From NCBI GenBank assembly GCA_036936605.1, contig JAUPFV010000002.1:129440376-129504375 (forward strand): a stretch of DNA of 64,000 bases. The letters are read 5' to 3'. Below the pieces are notes generated by a model, which made no database searches, was not told where the DNA came from, and saw nothing but the letters and a program-made list of their open reading frames with translations. How positions within the stretch are numbered: the first letter of the stretch is position 1; each line of letters begins with the position of its first letter. The DNA comes from Limnanthes douglasii subsp. nivea (taxonomy: Eukaryota > Streptophyta > Magnoliopsida > Brassicales > Limnanthaceae). The translations under genes and the position numbers were made by a program. Below are positions 46,020 to 56,975 of the stretch, piece by piece.

Positions 46020-46330
46020 TTATGTACAAGCATCAACTGCTAAAGAGATATCTACTTCCTCAGCCCTGTCTCTTCCCTGTCTCAATCGTAAACAACAAAA
46101 CCTGCAAAAGGCCGTATGCTTCTTCCTTGGAACCCAAGTCTAAGTTGGTTTGAAGAAATGGGAGAGCAGCCGAAGGTAAGCTCCAACAATTCGTACAACT
46201 TCGTTATCAACATCAGAGTGATTTATATTCTCTAAAGTAATGTCAACTCCTATAACCCAATCTGGGTCAATACTTACGCCTTGAACGCTTCCCATTGTCC
46301 AGTGAGCTCGAGCAGCTAACAACCAATACG
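46020..46330 (-). pseudogene. Unidentified gene fragment
   Basis: Minus-strand reading gives AARAHWTMGSVQGVSIDPDW, then VIGVDITLENINHSDVDNEV and VRIVGAYL. After a frameshift it continues ALPFLQTNLDLGSKEEAYGL to LQ at 46106. After a possible short intron, RQGRDRAEEVDISLAVDACT lies near 46020-46080. It looks like exons of a conserved host protein that I cannot name. It sits next to the TBP fragment on the same strand. Confidence 0.5.
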
Positions 46331-46559
46331 AGTTTTCTCATTCTGTTAACAAATTCACTATCTTGTTTGAGTGCTTTTCAGATGACCAACGCCTCGCTTT
46401 TTAACTTTGAGCCAGGATCCGCATGGACAAGCATGGATGTACCAATAGCTTGTTTCCAAGAATATTACGGCCTGAGTGGAAGTTCTCTACTTATCCTGGG
46501 GAGACATACTCTATCATGGCATGGTCTCATTGTATAGAGCTTGCTTTGATAACAAAATC

Positions 46560-47380
46560 CCTACGTATTTGATGGAGCAGGAGATACAAAAAATAAAATG
46601 AAGTGGTGCAAGATATTTTCAGTTGATATATCCTTAGCCTCTACGGTCTACAGATAAGCAAGCACATAAAGATATTTTAGCAGGTAACAGGTTCAGGCTT
46701 TTGCGAGTCGAGAATGAAAACTAGTCCATATGAAGGTTAAAGGGAAGAACAAGTCTGAATATGCCACTAAAAAGGCCAGAGTAAACTAGTCCATATGAAG
46801 CTTCCCCCGACCATTGGCATCCAGGGTGATTGGAACTAATTGAAACAAGCAATTCGCTGGCACAAGTAGCCAAATGAGGAAAGTGCAATATTGAATTAAA
46901 AGTGGAGCTAAAGCGCGTACAATTTAGTAAAATCTCCTCTCTATCTCTCTCTGAGTGTTTTGAGATTCATTCATTTCTTTAAGAAACATAAATGCTTTAA
47001 GAAACTTGCTTAGATGCTCTACAGAAGGAAACATTTGTCTTAAATATAGTGCTAAATTTATATAATAAGTAGAGCAACTCAAACAAACAAGATTATGGTC
47101 AAGTATGAGAAGCTTATTAAAGTCTAAATACTGAAAAACATACTATATTAGATCACTATAAAAAAAGGAAATAGCAGGAAAGCAGGAGAGAGCATCTTGT
47201 GGTATATAGCGTGTCTATATTATATTTCTCCAAGTATAAGTATATTATATTTCTACAAGTATATTATAATGAAAATGAAAGAAACAAAAGAAGTAGTATA
47301 TTATATTTACTTGTCCAAGTATTTATTATATACTGTTAGTATTGATTATACAATATATCTAAGTATGTAACCAAATACGA
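46560..47380. other. Intergenic DNA and 3' flank
   Basis: AT-rich, with repeated tatattatattt motifs near 47215-47345. No gene seen; the right end should include the 3' UTR of the gene at 47381-47980. Confidence 0.45.
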
Positions 47381-47980
47381 CTAGAAGTAGAAGATCTCTC
47401 CTTCTTCTCTTTCCTCTGGTTTTGGATTGTTCCGAGCTAGCATTAGATCGTGGCACATCCTATTGAACTCTCTTTCGGCTTCCATATCACCATCAAATGA
47501 AACGGTTTTGACGATCTTATTGATTGCGATTCTTGCCCGTTCCCTTTCGATTTCAATTCTTTTCTTCTGCGCCTTTAGAATCAGTTGGGCCATAGGCCGC
47601 GCTGCTCTCTTTATGTCACAATGTGCAGGAATTTCTGAAGCTGATTTGGATGCCTTCTTTTTATCAGATTGTGTCTTTACGTCACAATGTGCAGGAATAT
47701 CTGAAGCTGATTTGGATGGAGCGACTAGCAGCTTCTTTTTCTTTTTATCAGATTGTGACTTCTCACACGAGCTGCTACAATGATTTCCTTTTGTTGCTAG
47801 CGATAGCGATAGACGTAAAGATACAGACGTATCTTTGGAAACCGAAGTCATCTTTCGGTATTGTTTGGTTACCACTGCCTTCCGAATGGGTTGAACATCC
47901 TTAACTTTGACCAACCTCTTAAGGAGAGGTATATACCTACTTGTGGCTCCTTTAGGACCAGCTTCAAACATTTTCACCAT
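47381..47980 (-). CDS. Small basic protein, possibly a GTE bromodomain-protein C-terminal fragment
   Basis: 199 codons from ATG 47980 (MVKMFEAGPKGATSR); the open frame extends three codons upstream to a TTG, but ATG is the likely start. The middle has two copies of KSAS(D/E)IPAHCD(V/I)K followed or preceded by QSDKKK. The C-terminal part (RIEIERERARIAINKIVKTV and following acidic residues) weakly resembles the charged C-terminus of plant GTE bromodomain proteins. No bromodomain or NET domain is present, so it may be a truncated derivative. The upstream region has a TATA box and telobox-like motifs. The promoter and first 55 or so codons recur at 54110-54410. Confidence 0.6.
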   Translation of the reverse strand: MVKMFEAGPKGATSRYIPLLKRLVKVKDVQPIRKAVVTKQYRKMTSVSKDTSVSLRLSLSLATKGNHCSSSCEKSQSDKKKKKLLVAPSKSASDIPAHCDVKTQSDKKKASKSASEIPAHCDIKRAARPMAQLILKAQKKRIEIERERARIAINKIVKTVSFDGDMEAEREFNRMCHDLMLARNNPKPEEREEGEIFYF

Positions 47981-48017
47981 CTTTTCCAACCTTCGATCAA
48001 CTGAATAAGCTCAGGAG

Positions 48018-48130
48018 CTTAAACCCTAGTTTCACGAAAATAGCCTAAATCAAGAGACTCGTTAAGCTAAACCCTATGTTAGTTTAAAAACGAAGTCCTT
48101 TTACTTCTTTATATAGACTCTACTCACATG
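48018..48130 (-). promoter_or_regulatory. Promoter and leader of the 47381-47980 gene
   Basis: Minus strand: CTATATAAAG TATA box at 48107-48116 and two TAGGGTTT telobox-type motifs (plus-strand aaaccctag near 48022 and aaaccctatg near 48069). The region is duplicated with a 22-bp deletion at about 54300-54410. Confidence 0.6.
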
Positions 48131-48950
48131 AAGTAACGATAAAGTAACAAAAGAAGACAGTTCTTGAAGAGAGAGAGAAACGGTCTTTAATTTAGTTAAA
48201 ATATTTAATTGATAAAGACAGATAGATTTAAACATTCCTATCTAATTAGATTTTAAAACCAGCTTTTTGAACAAAACCAGCTTTTTATATTTATTGGTAC
48301 AAATAGCTCCAACTGAGTTTAATATATAATAATGATTTATATAATATATATTTTTAAAATCTATATTTAATAATAAATATTTTATAATGTTTAAGGATTT
48401 TAAACAGTAACTAATATATTGGCAGGAAAGAGAAAGAACCAAAACGATACCCTTCAGTTTAGTTACCATTTGTATACCAAATATAGTACCTGTTTTGTTA
48501 CCTTTTATATTGTATTAATTTTTTTAATTTGAAAATATAATATTCAATTTGTAAATTTTAAATTTCTTTTTAATTTGAAAAAATAATTTCTATTTATAGT
48601 TTTAAATATTATTTTTAATTTTTTATTAATTTCAAAATTTTAAAATTTTAAACCATTTAATAATGAATTTTGAAAATTGTTTATTTAAACGTTTACATCA
48701 AATTTTAAAGGAATTGCTGAAAGAAAAGTTGAAACTCTTTCGCGAAGTCGTCTTTTCCTTCTTTTCCATATTTACAAAATTGACACTGGGTAAAAAAAAC
48801 TCTTAAAACTATAATAAACTACAACTCATGTAATTGAGGACTCCAAACTACTCCATGAAGCTGCAAACACAATTTCAAACACCAACCATAATTCATCTTC
48901 TCCAAACTACCAAAAACATAAAAACTCGATGACCGAGTGGGTAAAAAGTA
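48131..48950. other. AT-rich spacer
   Basis: No gene seen. About 48570-48665 (tttttatagttttaaatatt and following) recurs at 54530-54635 as part of duplication set P. Confidence 0.5.
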
Positions 48951-49189
48951 CGGGAAAGTCGTTAAGTTTTTCGATTAACATAGCATCTAAGAAGATTGAG
49001 AAAAGAGGGAGATCACCGAGAGTAGATTATCGGTGAGAGCAATCTCGAATTTTAAGTCGTCTGTTAAAGAGTGTGACCATAAGCGTAAGGCTACCGCTAG
49101 CAACAAAAATAAATTGTCATTTTCATTTGGTAGGCAATCCGGTAAAAGGCGACGATAAATAGCCTTTTAATGTACTTTCCCGCAGGCAC

Positions 49190-50600
49190 AACCACGAACC
49201 TATTAAGTATGCCCAAGGACATTTGCAATAGTCCAAGTTAAAACAAAAGGAAAAAGAGCTCGTTGATCTTTCGAAGGTAAACAGAACAAGTCCGCGACAA
49301 ATATTTGGTGCTTTGAAGAAGGCTGATCAGGAGAATGCTTCAAATATTTGTCACGTTTACAATCACCGTCAAAGAACGCAGATGGTTGAAAACGGTGGTC
49401 GATCCCAAATGCAATGCTTGTTAGCTAAATTACAATTGCACAAGTACAAGTATTGGTTACTGACGGAAAAATGATGGCTCTAACGTTATAACCAATTTGT
49501 TTTTTGCACACCCGCTTAGTATTGATTTACTACAGACCTTCCCACGCTTGCTAATCATGGATAGCACATATAAAGTTGTTTGTTACGGGATGCCTTTGTT
49601 CAAAGTACTCGGGGTAACATCGACTAACAAAACATTTTGCATTAGTTTCACGTTTATGGTGAGTGAAAAAACAAGACAACTATGAATGGTCATTCGGATG
49701 CTTGAAAACTGTAATGGAGGAGAATAATTGTGAATTGCTTTGTGTTGTAATTACGGACCGTGAACTAGCCTTGATGAATAGTATCGACAAATATTTCCTA
49801 GCGATAGTCATATGTTATGCGAGTGACATATCAACAAGAATGTTAGCTAGAAAACAAAAAAAAGTTTGAAGACGGGAAGGTGTTTAACAATTTTTTGGCG
49901 ACTTGGAACGACGTTGTTTCATCTACTACCGTTGATGTGATGAACGAGAGGTTGGCTAAGATGCGATCGGTCTTTGAAAAGCAAGATAAGACGGTCGATT
50001 ATGTCAACGACTCGTGGATTACACTTTATAAAGAGAGGTTCGCTCACGTCTATACTAACACAATCATGAATTTCAATAATCATACCTCTAATAGGGCGGA
50101 AAGCTCGCATGCTACGTTGAAAAATTATACCAGGTCAAGCCGATTGGATTTTGATGGTTTTGGGATAAAGTACATGGTTTGTTAGCGATGCAACATTCGA
50201 CCATTAAAGAATCGATGGAGTTTAGCAAGTATCGTCTAATTCACAAATTTTAAGAATTTAAAACGTTTAAATTTTTACGGGGGTAAGTATCACCTATTGC
50301 ATTGGCGATAGTATACGATAATTTAATTTCGCAAATTAAAATGCTAAACTTGAAGAGTTTGATGTTTACAAACAAATCCATTGGCTAAAAAAAATTCATC
50401 AAATTTTGGATCCGTCAACAACACTCCTTTGCGAACCCCTCAAAAAGGTTAAAACTCGCGATAGAACTCCCGAACGTGTCGGAGGTCGCGGCCGTAGACG
50501 CGGTCGTGGTCACGGTAAAAGTAACAAACTCCAGCGTAATTATTTTAAAAAAAAAGGATCCTTCGTACCACGAATACGCCGAACAAGAAATGTCCGAGTA
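49190..50600 (+). pseudogene. FAR1-like Mutator transposase
   Basis: 49190-49480 in broken frames reads HNHEPIKYAQGHLQ, then PRQIFGALKKADQENASNIC and RQRTQMVENGGRSQMQ, the N-terminal FAR1/MULE layout. 49497-49685 holds the first catalytic-Asp region (FPRLLIMDSTYKVVCYGMPL), 49663-49869 the second (LLCVVITDRELALMNSID), and 49880-50185 NFNNHTSNRAESSHATLKNY with the catalytic Glu context. 50406-50580 is a basic Arg/Gly-rich tail. It encodes a DDE transposase of the Jittery/FAR1 branch. Several frameshifts make it non-functional. No terminal inverted repeats were identified. Confidence 0.82.
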
Positions 50601-51120
50601 TCACTTGATTATTTTACAATTTTATTTGTTATTATTATTATTAAAAATATTTAATTTATATTTGATGATTAAAAAAATTAAAAACTATCAAAAAAATATT
50701 TTAAAATATTATTTCGATATATTTTAGTTAAATATTATCTTTTAGTGGACGCTTAGATAAAAAAAAATTAAAAACCTTTATCCAATTTATGTTTTATAAT
50801 CATATAAGGGTTTTTCAAAATTCTCAATTATAAGTATGGGTTTTATTTTTACAATCATATGGAAAGGATAAAAGACACCACTCGTCCTTCAAGTTTCCCA
50901 CTTGTAACAAGTTCGTCCTTTTCCTTTGGATCGGTAGTAAAGTGGTCCCTCGTGTTTCAAAAAATGGAACAAAATTATCCTTCTTGACCTCAACCCAAAT
51001 TTTCTACCATTAATGCTATTTGACCAACCACATCAGCGATCCACGTGGGACGCTGATGTGGCAGCAGTAAAAAAAGTTAAAACACATTTTACTTTTACCC
51101 AACCCTTGTAACCCTAATTC
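50541..51120 (+). repeat. Duplication P, upstream copy
   Basis: About 580 bp closely matching 54650-55220 in the same orientation, from aaaaggatccttcgtaccac to tttactttta.cccaacccttgtaaccc. It includes gacaccactcgtccttcaag and gtggtccctcgtgtttc, the style of a Mutator-like terminal region. With 47812-48130 and 48570-48665 it shows that one block was copied, and the copy lost its FAR1-like transposase. Confidence 0.85.
51028..51061. other. Hairpin with central G-box
   Basis: Arms ccacatcagcg and cgctgatgtgg are perfectly complementary (11 bp) around atccacgtggga, which contains CACGTG. The second P copy (about 55123-55155) keeps the centre but has mutated arms. Confidence 0.7.
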
Positions 51121-51418
51121 TAACCATAACCCGGCCCAACCAACCAAAAACACCCGATAGGCCTATGAATCTTATTTTAATCCAAACCAATAAACTGACC
51201 CAACATCTAACCCTAGAGCGACATAGTCACACAGCTTTTCCCTTTCTCATTTCAACCTAAACCTAAAAACTAACCCTAAATCTCTTCTCCTTCCTCTCTC
51301 TCATTCCAACCTAACCCAGAATTCTAACCCTTAATCCCAACTCCTTCTCCTCTCTCATCTCATTCCCCTCTCTCATCTCATATTCTAACCTAAAATAGTA
51401 ACCACATAAACCAGAATC

Positions 51419-51760
51419 ATGTCTCACTGTACATCAAAAGGTTCTAACAATTCGATCGGAGATGGTCTCTCTTTTTTGCAGTATACCCAATATAGCTCGT
51501 AGATTCTGGACTCGCACCAATCTGGGTGGGAAGTTCAAAGGATGTATAAATTTTGAGGTAAGTGTGTTTTCTAGATTTACATATATGATTAACGATGATT
51601 TTTTGCTAATTTTGATACAATACTTTTTTATGCAGAGAAGTAGGCAATGTGGGTATTTTAGGTGGGTTGATCCCCCTATTGATGATAACTCGAATATGGT
51701 AATTAATCGCCTATTGAAGAAATTTGGGAGGTTGTAAGCTAATTGTCGCTGGTAGAACAT
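51419..51760 (+). pseudogene. GRF-type zinc finger gene fragment with one intron
   Basis: The first exon frame gives FCSIPNIARRFWTRTNLGGK, then FKGCINFE, followed by an intron at 51558-51635 (GTAAGTGT...TTATGCAG). The second exon gives RSRQCGYFRWVDPPIDD. The pattern (Cys, then T..N.G..F.GC, then CGYFRWVD) is the GRF zinc finger, a small nucleic-acid-binding domain common in plant single-domain proteins. An ATG at 51419 is out of frame with the domain (MSHCTSKGS...), indicating a small frameshift. The upstream leader contains repeated aaccctaa-type motifs. It lies between Mutator-like segments and is probably a captured gene fragment. Confidence 0.7.
51558..51635 (+). other. Intron in GRF fragment
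   Basis: 78 bp, AATTTTGAG|GTAAGT to TTTTTTATGCAG|AG. It joins the two halves of the GRF domain in frame. Confidence 0.7.
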
Positions 51761-51916
51761 TACAATTAGGGTTCTTTTGGTATGTTTGACTGTATTATGG
51801 ATAGTGCTCTTGTATTTGAAAATTGATAATTGAGACTCATATGTTTCATTGACGTGTTACTGTCTTTGTAATTTTGTATTTCTTTTGTCTACTGGCTTCA
51901 TAAATTGAAGTCAAGG

Positions 51917-53500
51917 TTTGAAGGAATATTGTAATTTTTTTGCAAATTAATTGAAAATATATTGTTGCAGCTTCTATATTTCATTGACCTGTAATTTCAG
52001 TATAGATGTAAAATAGAGGTAATATAAACAAGAACATGGACCTGTAATTTACACATGTAATATAATGAGGAATGTGGACGTGTAATTTAGACATGTAATG
52101 TAATCAAGAAATGGACCTGTAATTTAGACACATAATAACAAACCTGTAATATATGTGAGTTTTGTTTGTAATATATACCTGTATATTAACCTACCTGTAA
52201 TATATCTGAGTTTTTTTTTTGTTATATAGACTTATATTTTATCTGTAATAAATACTCAAGACAACCTGTAACAATAACCTTAATAACATCATATTCCAAC
52301 CATCACATTCCAACCATCATATTCCAACCAGCAATACAAAAAATATGCAAGGTTTAGCCATTACACAAAGCTTAACCTTAATGACAATATCAATTAATCC
52401 AGTCTCATCCATTACAGTAGCCACCGAAGGCAAAAAACAACAACAATACTCCTAAAACCATACTACCTCACCTGTTATTACAAAAAACATACTCCTAACA
52501 CCATAGCACCTCACAACAAACGATACAACAAGGCGTAGCATGCTTCGTCGATGGTTCACTAACCCCTTCCCATGACTGGGAACCTCTGGTTACCGCGGCA
52601 GAGCTGCTTGAGTTCTCAATGCTAGATCCGCTAACAACACCTGCAGAAATATTAATGTTGACAACTGTGTTACCTGAACCAGTAACAGCTGCTGCACCAC
52701 CATACGGTGTTGTTGCCGACTTTCGATGTGCAAATCTTATATGAACCTTTAGCTTTTTTGCCTTCACATTTTTAACCATGAATCGGGGATCTTTCGCTTT
52801 TTGCTTCCCGTCGTAGCTGATGCCTGCTTTGCTTCCTTAAACTGTTGCATGTTTTTCGTCCTTGCCCAGGTGTTATGTGGGGATGTAATTCTGTTTTGAG
52901 ATGAAAAAAGGATGGTGTAGCAGCATATTTATCAAACAAAAAATGAATAATTAGATTCTCTACACACAACTTATCTAATATGTCCAAAACAATTTTGATA
53001 GAAAAAGTATAAATCTTACAGTTGGGACCACATTTTTATGCCTCCTGTCTCATCTTCTATCAACGCAGTAGACTACACTTCCCTGCATAAAGGTATACAA
53101 ATATAAATGAACACTTACTGGGACCACAGGACATGCAACCACAACACAACACGACCAACCACATATAAATATACACTTATTAGGACCACAACATAATCAA
53201 CCACATTCAACACTACTCAAACGCAATCAACCAAACTCAGTCACTAATTAAATTAAAGCTTACATCTGACTGAACTCATGGATCACCAATTCCTGTCTTT
53301 CTCAACTGTTTTTAAAACAAAAAATATAATGAAGAAAATATACAAATAGTTAGCTACGATTAAAACTAGTTAAAACTTACAGGAATTTGGGTATATGTTC
53401 TATCTGGTTGTCCTTGTACAACAACTGCTGGTGTGGGATCATCCACCATAGATGTGCCTCCTTTTTCACCTACACAACATCTTTTATTGTGTACAATTCC
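51917..53500. repeat. Duplication Q, copy 1
   Basis: About 1.58 kb closely matching 60120-61690 in the same orientation. The shared part starts at gtaattttttt.gcaaa.taattgaaaatatattgttg and stops near tcttttattgtgt. It carries repeated acctgtaat motifs (51985-52270) and the C-terminal end of a MULE transposase. Confidence 0.88.
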
Positions 53501-54105
53501 TTTGCACCTGCTGCATCTCTGTGTGTTATATGATTTGTACAGTTTCGTAGCTGCTGACACTACTGTGTGAGGTTAAAGTAGCTCAGACTTATCTTTCCTT
53601 CTCGTTGTTTGCCTTTGGCCCCGAACCTTGATCTCTGGTGGAGCTTCAATTGATGGAAAAGGATTTGACAGACACATTATATACCAGTTCACTGGATTGA
53701 TAATGTGAGAATATATAGTCTTCTGAGTTGTGACTAGAAAGCAGTGGGCAACGTAATCAACGGGCTGCCTTCCCATTGAAAAATATAGTACTAATTGCAT
53801 GACAACATGGCACACCCGATAACTTTCATGCTCTGCAAGCACACTCACGCTCTTCCATATCAACAACATACTGGTTTTGGCCTTTAGTAACTTGAAACTT
53901 AGGCCCACCCAATTGTAGCACCCCACACTGTTCAACCTTATCAATAACCTTCGCCAACTTTTTTTGGATAGCAGGGCATATTTGTTGATCCCATTTTTCT
54001 ATATCTTTCCTCTTCTTAACAATCCTCCTTACAGCCTGCTCCATTATCCCTTCCAGCAGACTAATGATACCCTTCGAACGATAATCTAATATAACTGCAT
54101 TGAAA
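52495..54105 (-). pseudogene. MuDR-like transposase, C-terminal half (copy 1)
   Basis: Minus strand from 54105: VRRIVKKRKDIEKWDQQICP, KKLAKVIDKVEQCGV and VVDMEERECACRA start the SWIM zinc finger, continued in another frame by SGVPCCHAIS. 53800-53573 has YVAHCFLVTTQKTIYSHIIN. 53560-53366 has the terminal zinc knuckle RCSRCKGIVHNKRCC. A Ser/Thr-rich tail ends at 52495. The DDE catalytic half is absent. Its place is taken by the 5' end of another gene (54110-54284). Confidence 0.83.
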
Positions 54106-54284
54106 CTAAGATACAAACGTAAAGATACAGACGTATCTTTGGAAATCGAAGTCATCTTTGGGTATTTTTTGCTTACTACTGCCTTCCGAATGGGTTGAAC
54201 ATCCTTAACTTTGACCAACCTCTTAAGGAGAGGTATACACCTACTTGTGGCTCCTTTAGGACCAGCTTCAAACATTTTCACCAT
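53826..54284 (-). CDS. Chimeric ORF: captured gene 5' end fused to MULE transposase
   Basis: 152 codons from ATG 54284. Residues 1 to about 58 (MVKMFEAGPKGATSR to SKDTSVSLRL) are nearly identical to the start of the 47381-47980 protein. From about residue 62 the sequence is MULE transposase leading into the SWIM finger (ERECACRA). The fusion is in frame for at least 90 codons. Its promoter region (TATA, telobox-like motif) was copied along with it. It could be transcribed, but whether it is translated or useful is unknown. Confidence 0.7.
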   Translation of the reverse strand: MVKMFEAGPKGATSRCIPLLKRLVKVKDVQPIRKAVVSKKYPKMTSISKDTSVSLRLYLSFNAVILDYRSKGIISLLEGIMEQAVRRIVKKRKDIEKWDQQICPAIQKKLAKVIDKVEQCGVLQLGGPKFQVTKGQNQYVVDMEERECACRA

Positions 54285-54635
54285 CTTTTCCAGGCTTTTA
54301 TCAACTCAATAAGCTCAGGAGCTTAAACCCTAGTTTCACGAAAATAGCCTAAATCAAGAGACTCGTTAAGCTAAACCCTCCTTTTACTTCTTTATATAGA
54401 CTCTACTCACATGAGCATTCAATTATCCTCGCATCGGGGACCTAACGAACAAGGTAGTAGTAGTACTACTCCTTAAGGTGACCAACTCTGCTAAAACACG
54501 TGAAAATTTTAAAAATCAATATCTCACCTTTTTTTTAATTTATAGTAGAAAATAATAATTTCTTTTTATAGTTTTAAATATTATTTTTAATTTCTTTTTT
54601 AATTTTAAAATTTTAAAATTTTAAACCGTTTAATA
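54110..54635 (-). repeat. Duplication P, captured promoter and 5' coding segment
   Basis: 54110-54410 matches 47812-48130 (first codons, leader and promoter of the small basic-protein gene) with a 22-bp deletion. 54530-54635 matches 48570-48665. The order and orientation are the same as in the source. 54411-54529 is unmatched. Confidence 0.85.
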
Positions 54636-54649
54636 AAATGGATGATTAA

Positions 54650-55220
54650 AATAAAAGGATCCTTCGTACCACGAATACGCCGAACAAGAAATGTCCGAGT
54701 ATCACTTGATTATTTTACAATTTTATTTGTTATTATTATTATTATTAAAAATATTTAATTTATATTTGATGATAAAAAAATTAAAAACTATCAAAAAATT
54801 ATTTTAAAATATTATTTTGATATATTTTAGTTAAATATTATCTTTTAGTGGACGCTTAGATAAAAAAAATTAAAAACGTTTATTCAATTTAAGTTTTATA
54901 ATCATATAAGGGTTTTTCAAAATTCTCAATTATAAGTATAGGTTTTATTTTTACAATCGTATGGAAATGATAAAAGACACCACTCGTCCTTCAAGTTTCC
55001 CACTTGTAACAAGTTTGTCCTTTTCTTTTAGGTCGGTAGTAAAGTGGTCCCTCGTGTTTCAAAAAACGGAACAAATTTGTCCTTCTTGACCTCTACCCAG
55101 ATTTTCTATCATTAATGCCCTTTGACCAACCACATCAAGATCCACGTGGGACGCCGATGTGGCAGTAGTAAAAAAAGTTAAAACACATTTTACTTTTACC
55201 CAACCCTTGTAACCCTTGTA
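54650..55220 (+). repeat. Duplication P, downstream copy
   Basis: Matches 50541-51120 from ggatccttcgtaccacgaat onward. The FAR1-like transposase that separates the parts in the source (about 48665-50541) is missing here. Confidence 0.87.
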
Positions 55221-55580
55221 AAATGAAATTAAAAATTGTGAAAAGATCTCGATTAATTTTTTAAAGTTTGAAAAAAAAAAATTATAAGTTAAAATGAAAA
55301 CAGTTAGTTTTGCTATTACATTAATTTTCTACTTTTTTCGTGTTAAACACATTTCAGAACATAAACTAGCTCATGCTCAAATCGAAACATAAAATACCTC
55401 GTGAAAATTAACTGTAAAATATAAATTGAAGCATAGATTGATAATCTTAAAGCAACTCCAATAGACTCTCTAAATGAGAATAAAAGGTATATATACCTAT
55501 TATTTTATAAAAACTTGTATCAATGATAGTCTAAACGATCTTTTAGTCATATTTTACTTTTGTATATTTAGATAAGACCG

Positions 55581-55630
<50 letters not shown>
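55581..55630. repeat. (AT)n microsatellite
   Basis: About 24 uninterrupted AT dinucleotides. The R copy 3 equivalent is at about 63137-63172 and is shorter. Confidence 0.95.
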
Positions 55631-55632
<2 letters not shown>

Positions 55633-55924
55633 ATCTCTTAGTCATATTTTACGTTTAATAGGTATATTTAGATAAGACGGTTAATATTCTAAACATATAT
55701 TTTTCCTTAATTCACCATTACTTGAAAATACTCTTGGAATACAATATTGTTTGGGGAATTCATTTAATCAAATTTTCTAATTAAATATTATGAATACAAT
55801 ATTGAATGGAAAATCGTATGGCTTACCCAAAAACTGAAGCGAAGCGAACGAAGCACGAGCTCTTCTGTTATTAACGAATCCTGAGAATTGAATGGAAAAG
55901 AAACTTAGACGGAGAGTACGAGGC

Positions 55925-55982
55925 GTCCTATTTAAAAGGAGGGAGCGAGATTGAGTAGGCACCAACTTAATTTCCCGCCTAA
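55925..55982 (-). promoter_or_regulatory. E2F-like site and TATA-like box in R copy 1
   Basis: Plus-strand tttcccgcc (55971-55979) matches the E2F consensus TTTSSCGC. On the minus strand it lies about 35 bp upstream of a TATA-like CCTTTTAAATAGG. The same pair occurs in R copies 2 (tttcccgcc 57128-57136) and 3 (63515-63523). Confidence 0.55.
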
Positions 55983-56659
55983 TCTTTTTTTTTCAAATTC
56001 TTAAATCATTTTTTATTAAATTAAAAACAAATACTTGACTATTCAAACCATTTAGATAGAACTTTAACTTACACTATTTTTAATAACTATATAATTGTTT
56101 TTTTCATTTTATTTCATTATTATAAATATTATGTTTGATGATTGTAGATTCTGAAAGAAATATTAAAATATATATATGGTAAAAAATATTTTTGAGATGT
56201 TTTAGCTGAGAGTCGGTTTTTAGTCCATGATAATATAAGAAAATTGAAAAAGAAAATCCAATTTAATTTTTAAAACCGCAAAAAATAGAATTTTCAAAAT
56301 TCTCAAATTTGTTCATGCAAGGTAAGCTAATAAATTTATATCTTGAATAGCATAATTATATTATAAATAAAAGTATTATATTAGAGGATAATAGTATTAG
56401 CACTGCTAAATTATGATGATATATATGATTAATCATGTAAATTTGGATGAATAATAAGATTGTTTATGTAAATCTAACCAACAATATTATTCCATTTAAA
56501 CAAATAATGAATAAGTTGGGTTGTTCTCTAAAATATAAAAAAGTAACCATATTATTCCATTAAAAATCATATGAATAAATGGATTGTTATTGTTATAAAT
56601 ATGTAAGACAAAATATTTTAATTTTGAAAAACAAATAGTAATATTTTAGATAAATAAAT

Positions 56660-56975
56660 TTTCTAATTAAATATTATTGTTTCTATGCACTTAGTAACTA
56701 TCGAATGTGTGTCATCTTCTCTACACCTTAAAACAAAGAAACATGAGCCTAAATGTGAAGGATCTTAACCTATGTAAAAAACCTTAGCTAAGTCTAGAAA
56801 GACAATAGTAATGGCTTTCCCTTTTAAGATGCTCCAGTAAAGCTTTTTAAAAGGCAACTACAAAGAGTTATTGGTTACAAGTCTTAACAATCGGAAGGAA
56901 AGAAAACAAATATTACAAGTCAAAACAATCTTAATGAGATCTAGCTATGAATGTGAGCATAGAATCCAAAGAGAA
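56660..56975. other. Spacer between R copies 1 and 2
   Basis: No gene or repeat recognised. Confidence 0.45.

Larger units (their letters stand above)
55221..56650 (-). repeat. Duplication R, copy 1
   Basis: 55221-56465 matches 62768-64000, and 55815-56650 also matches 56976-57820. It contains an (AT)n run and a conserved GC-richer block at about 55815-55980. Read on the minus strand, that block looks like a promoter followed by a first exon ending in TTTTTGG|GTAAGC. Confidence 0.87.

Noticed and set aside
43900..46560. Helitron containing the gene fragments
   Set aside because: No 5' TC end or hairpin plus CTRR 3' end could be identified; only the fragment mosaic suggests it.
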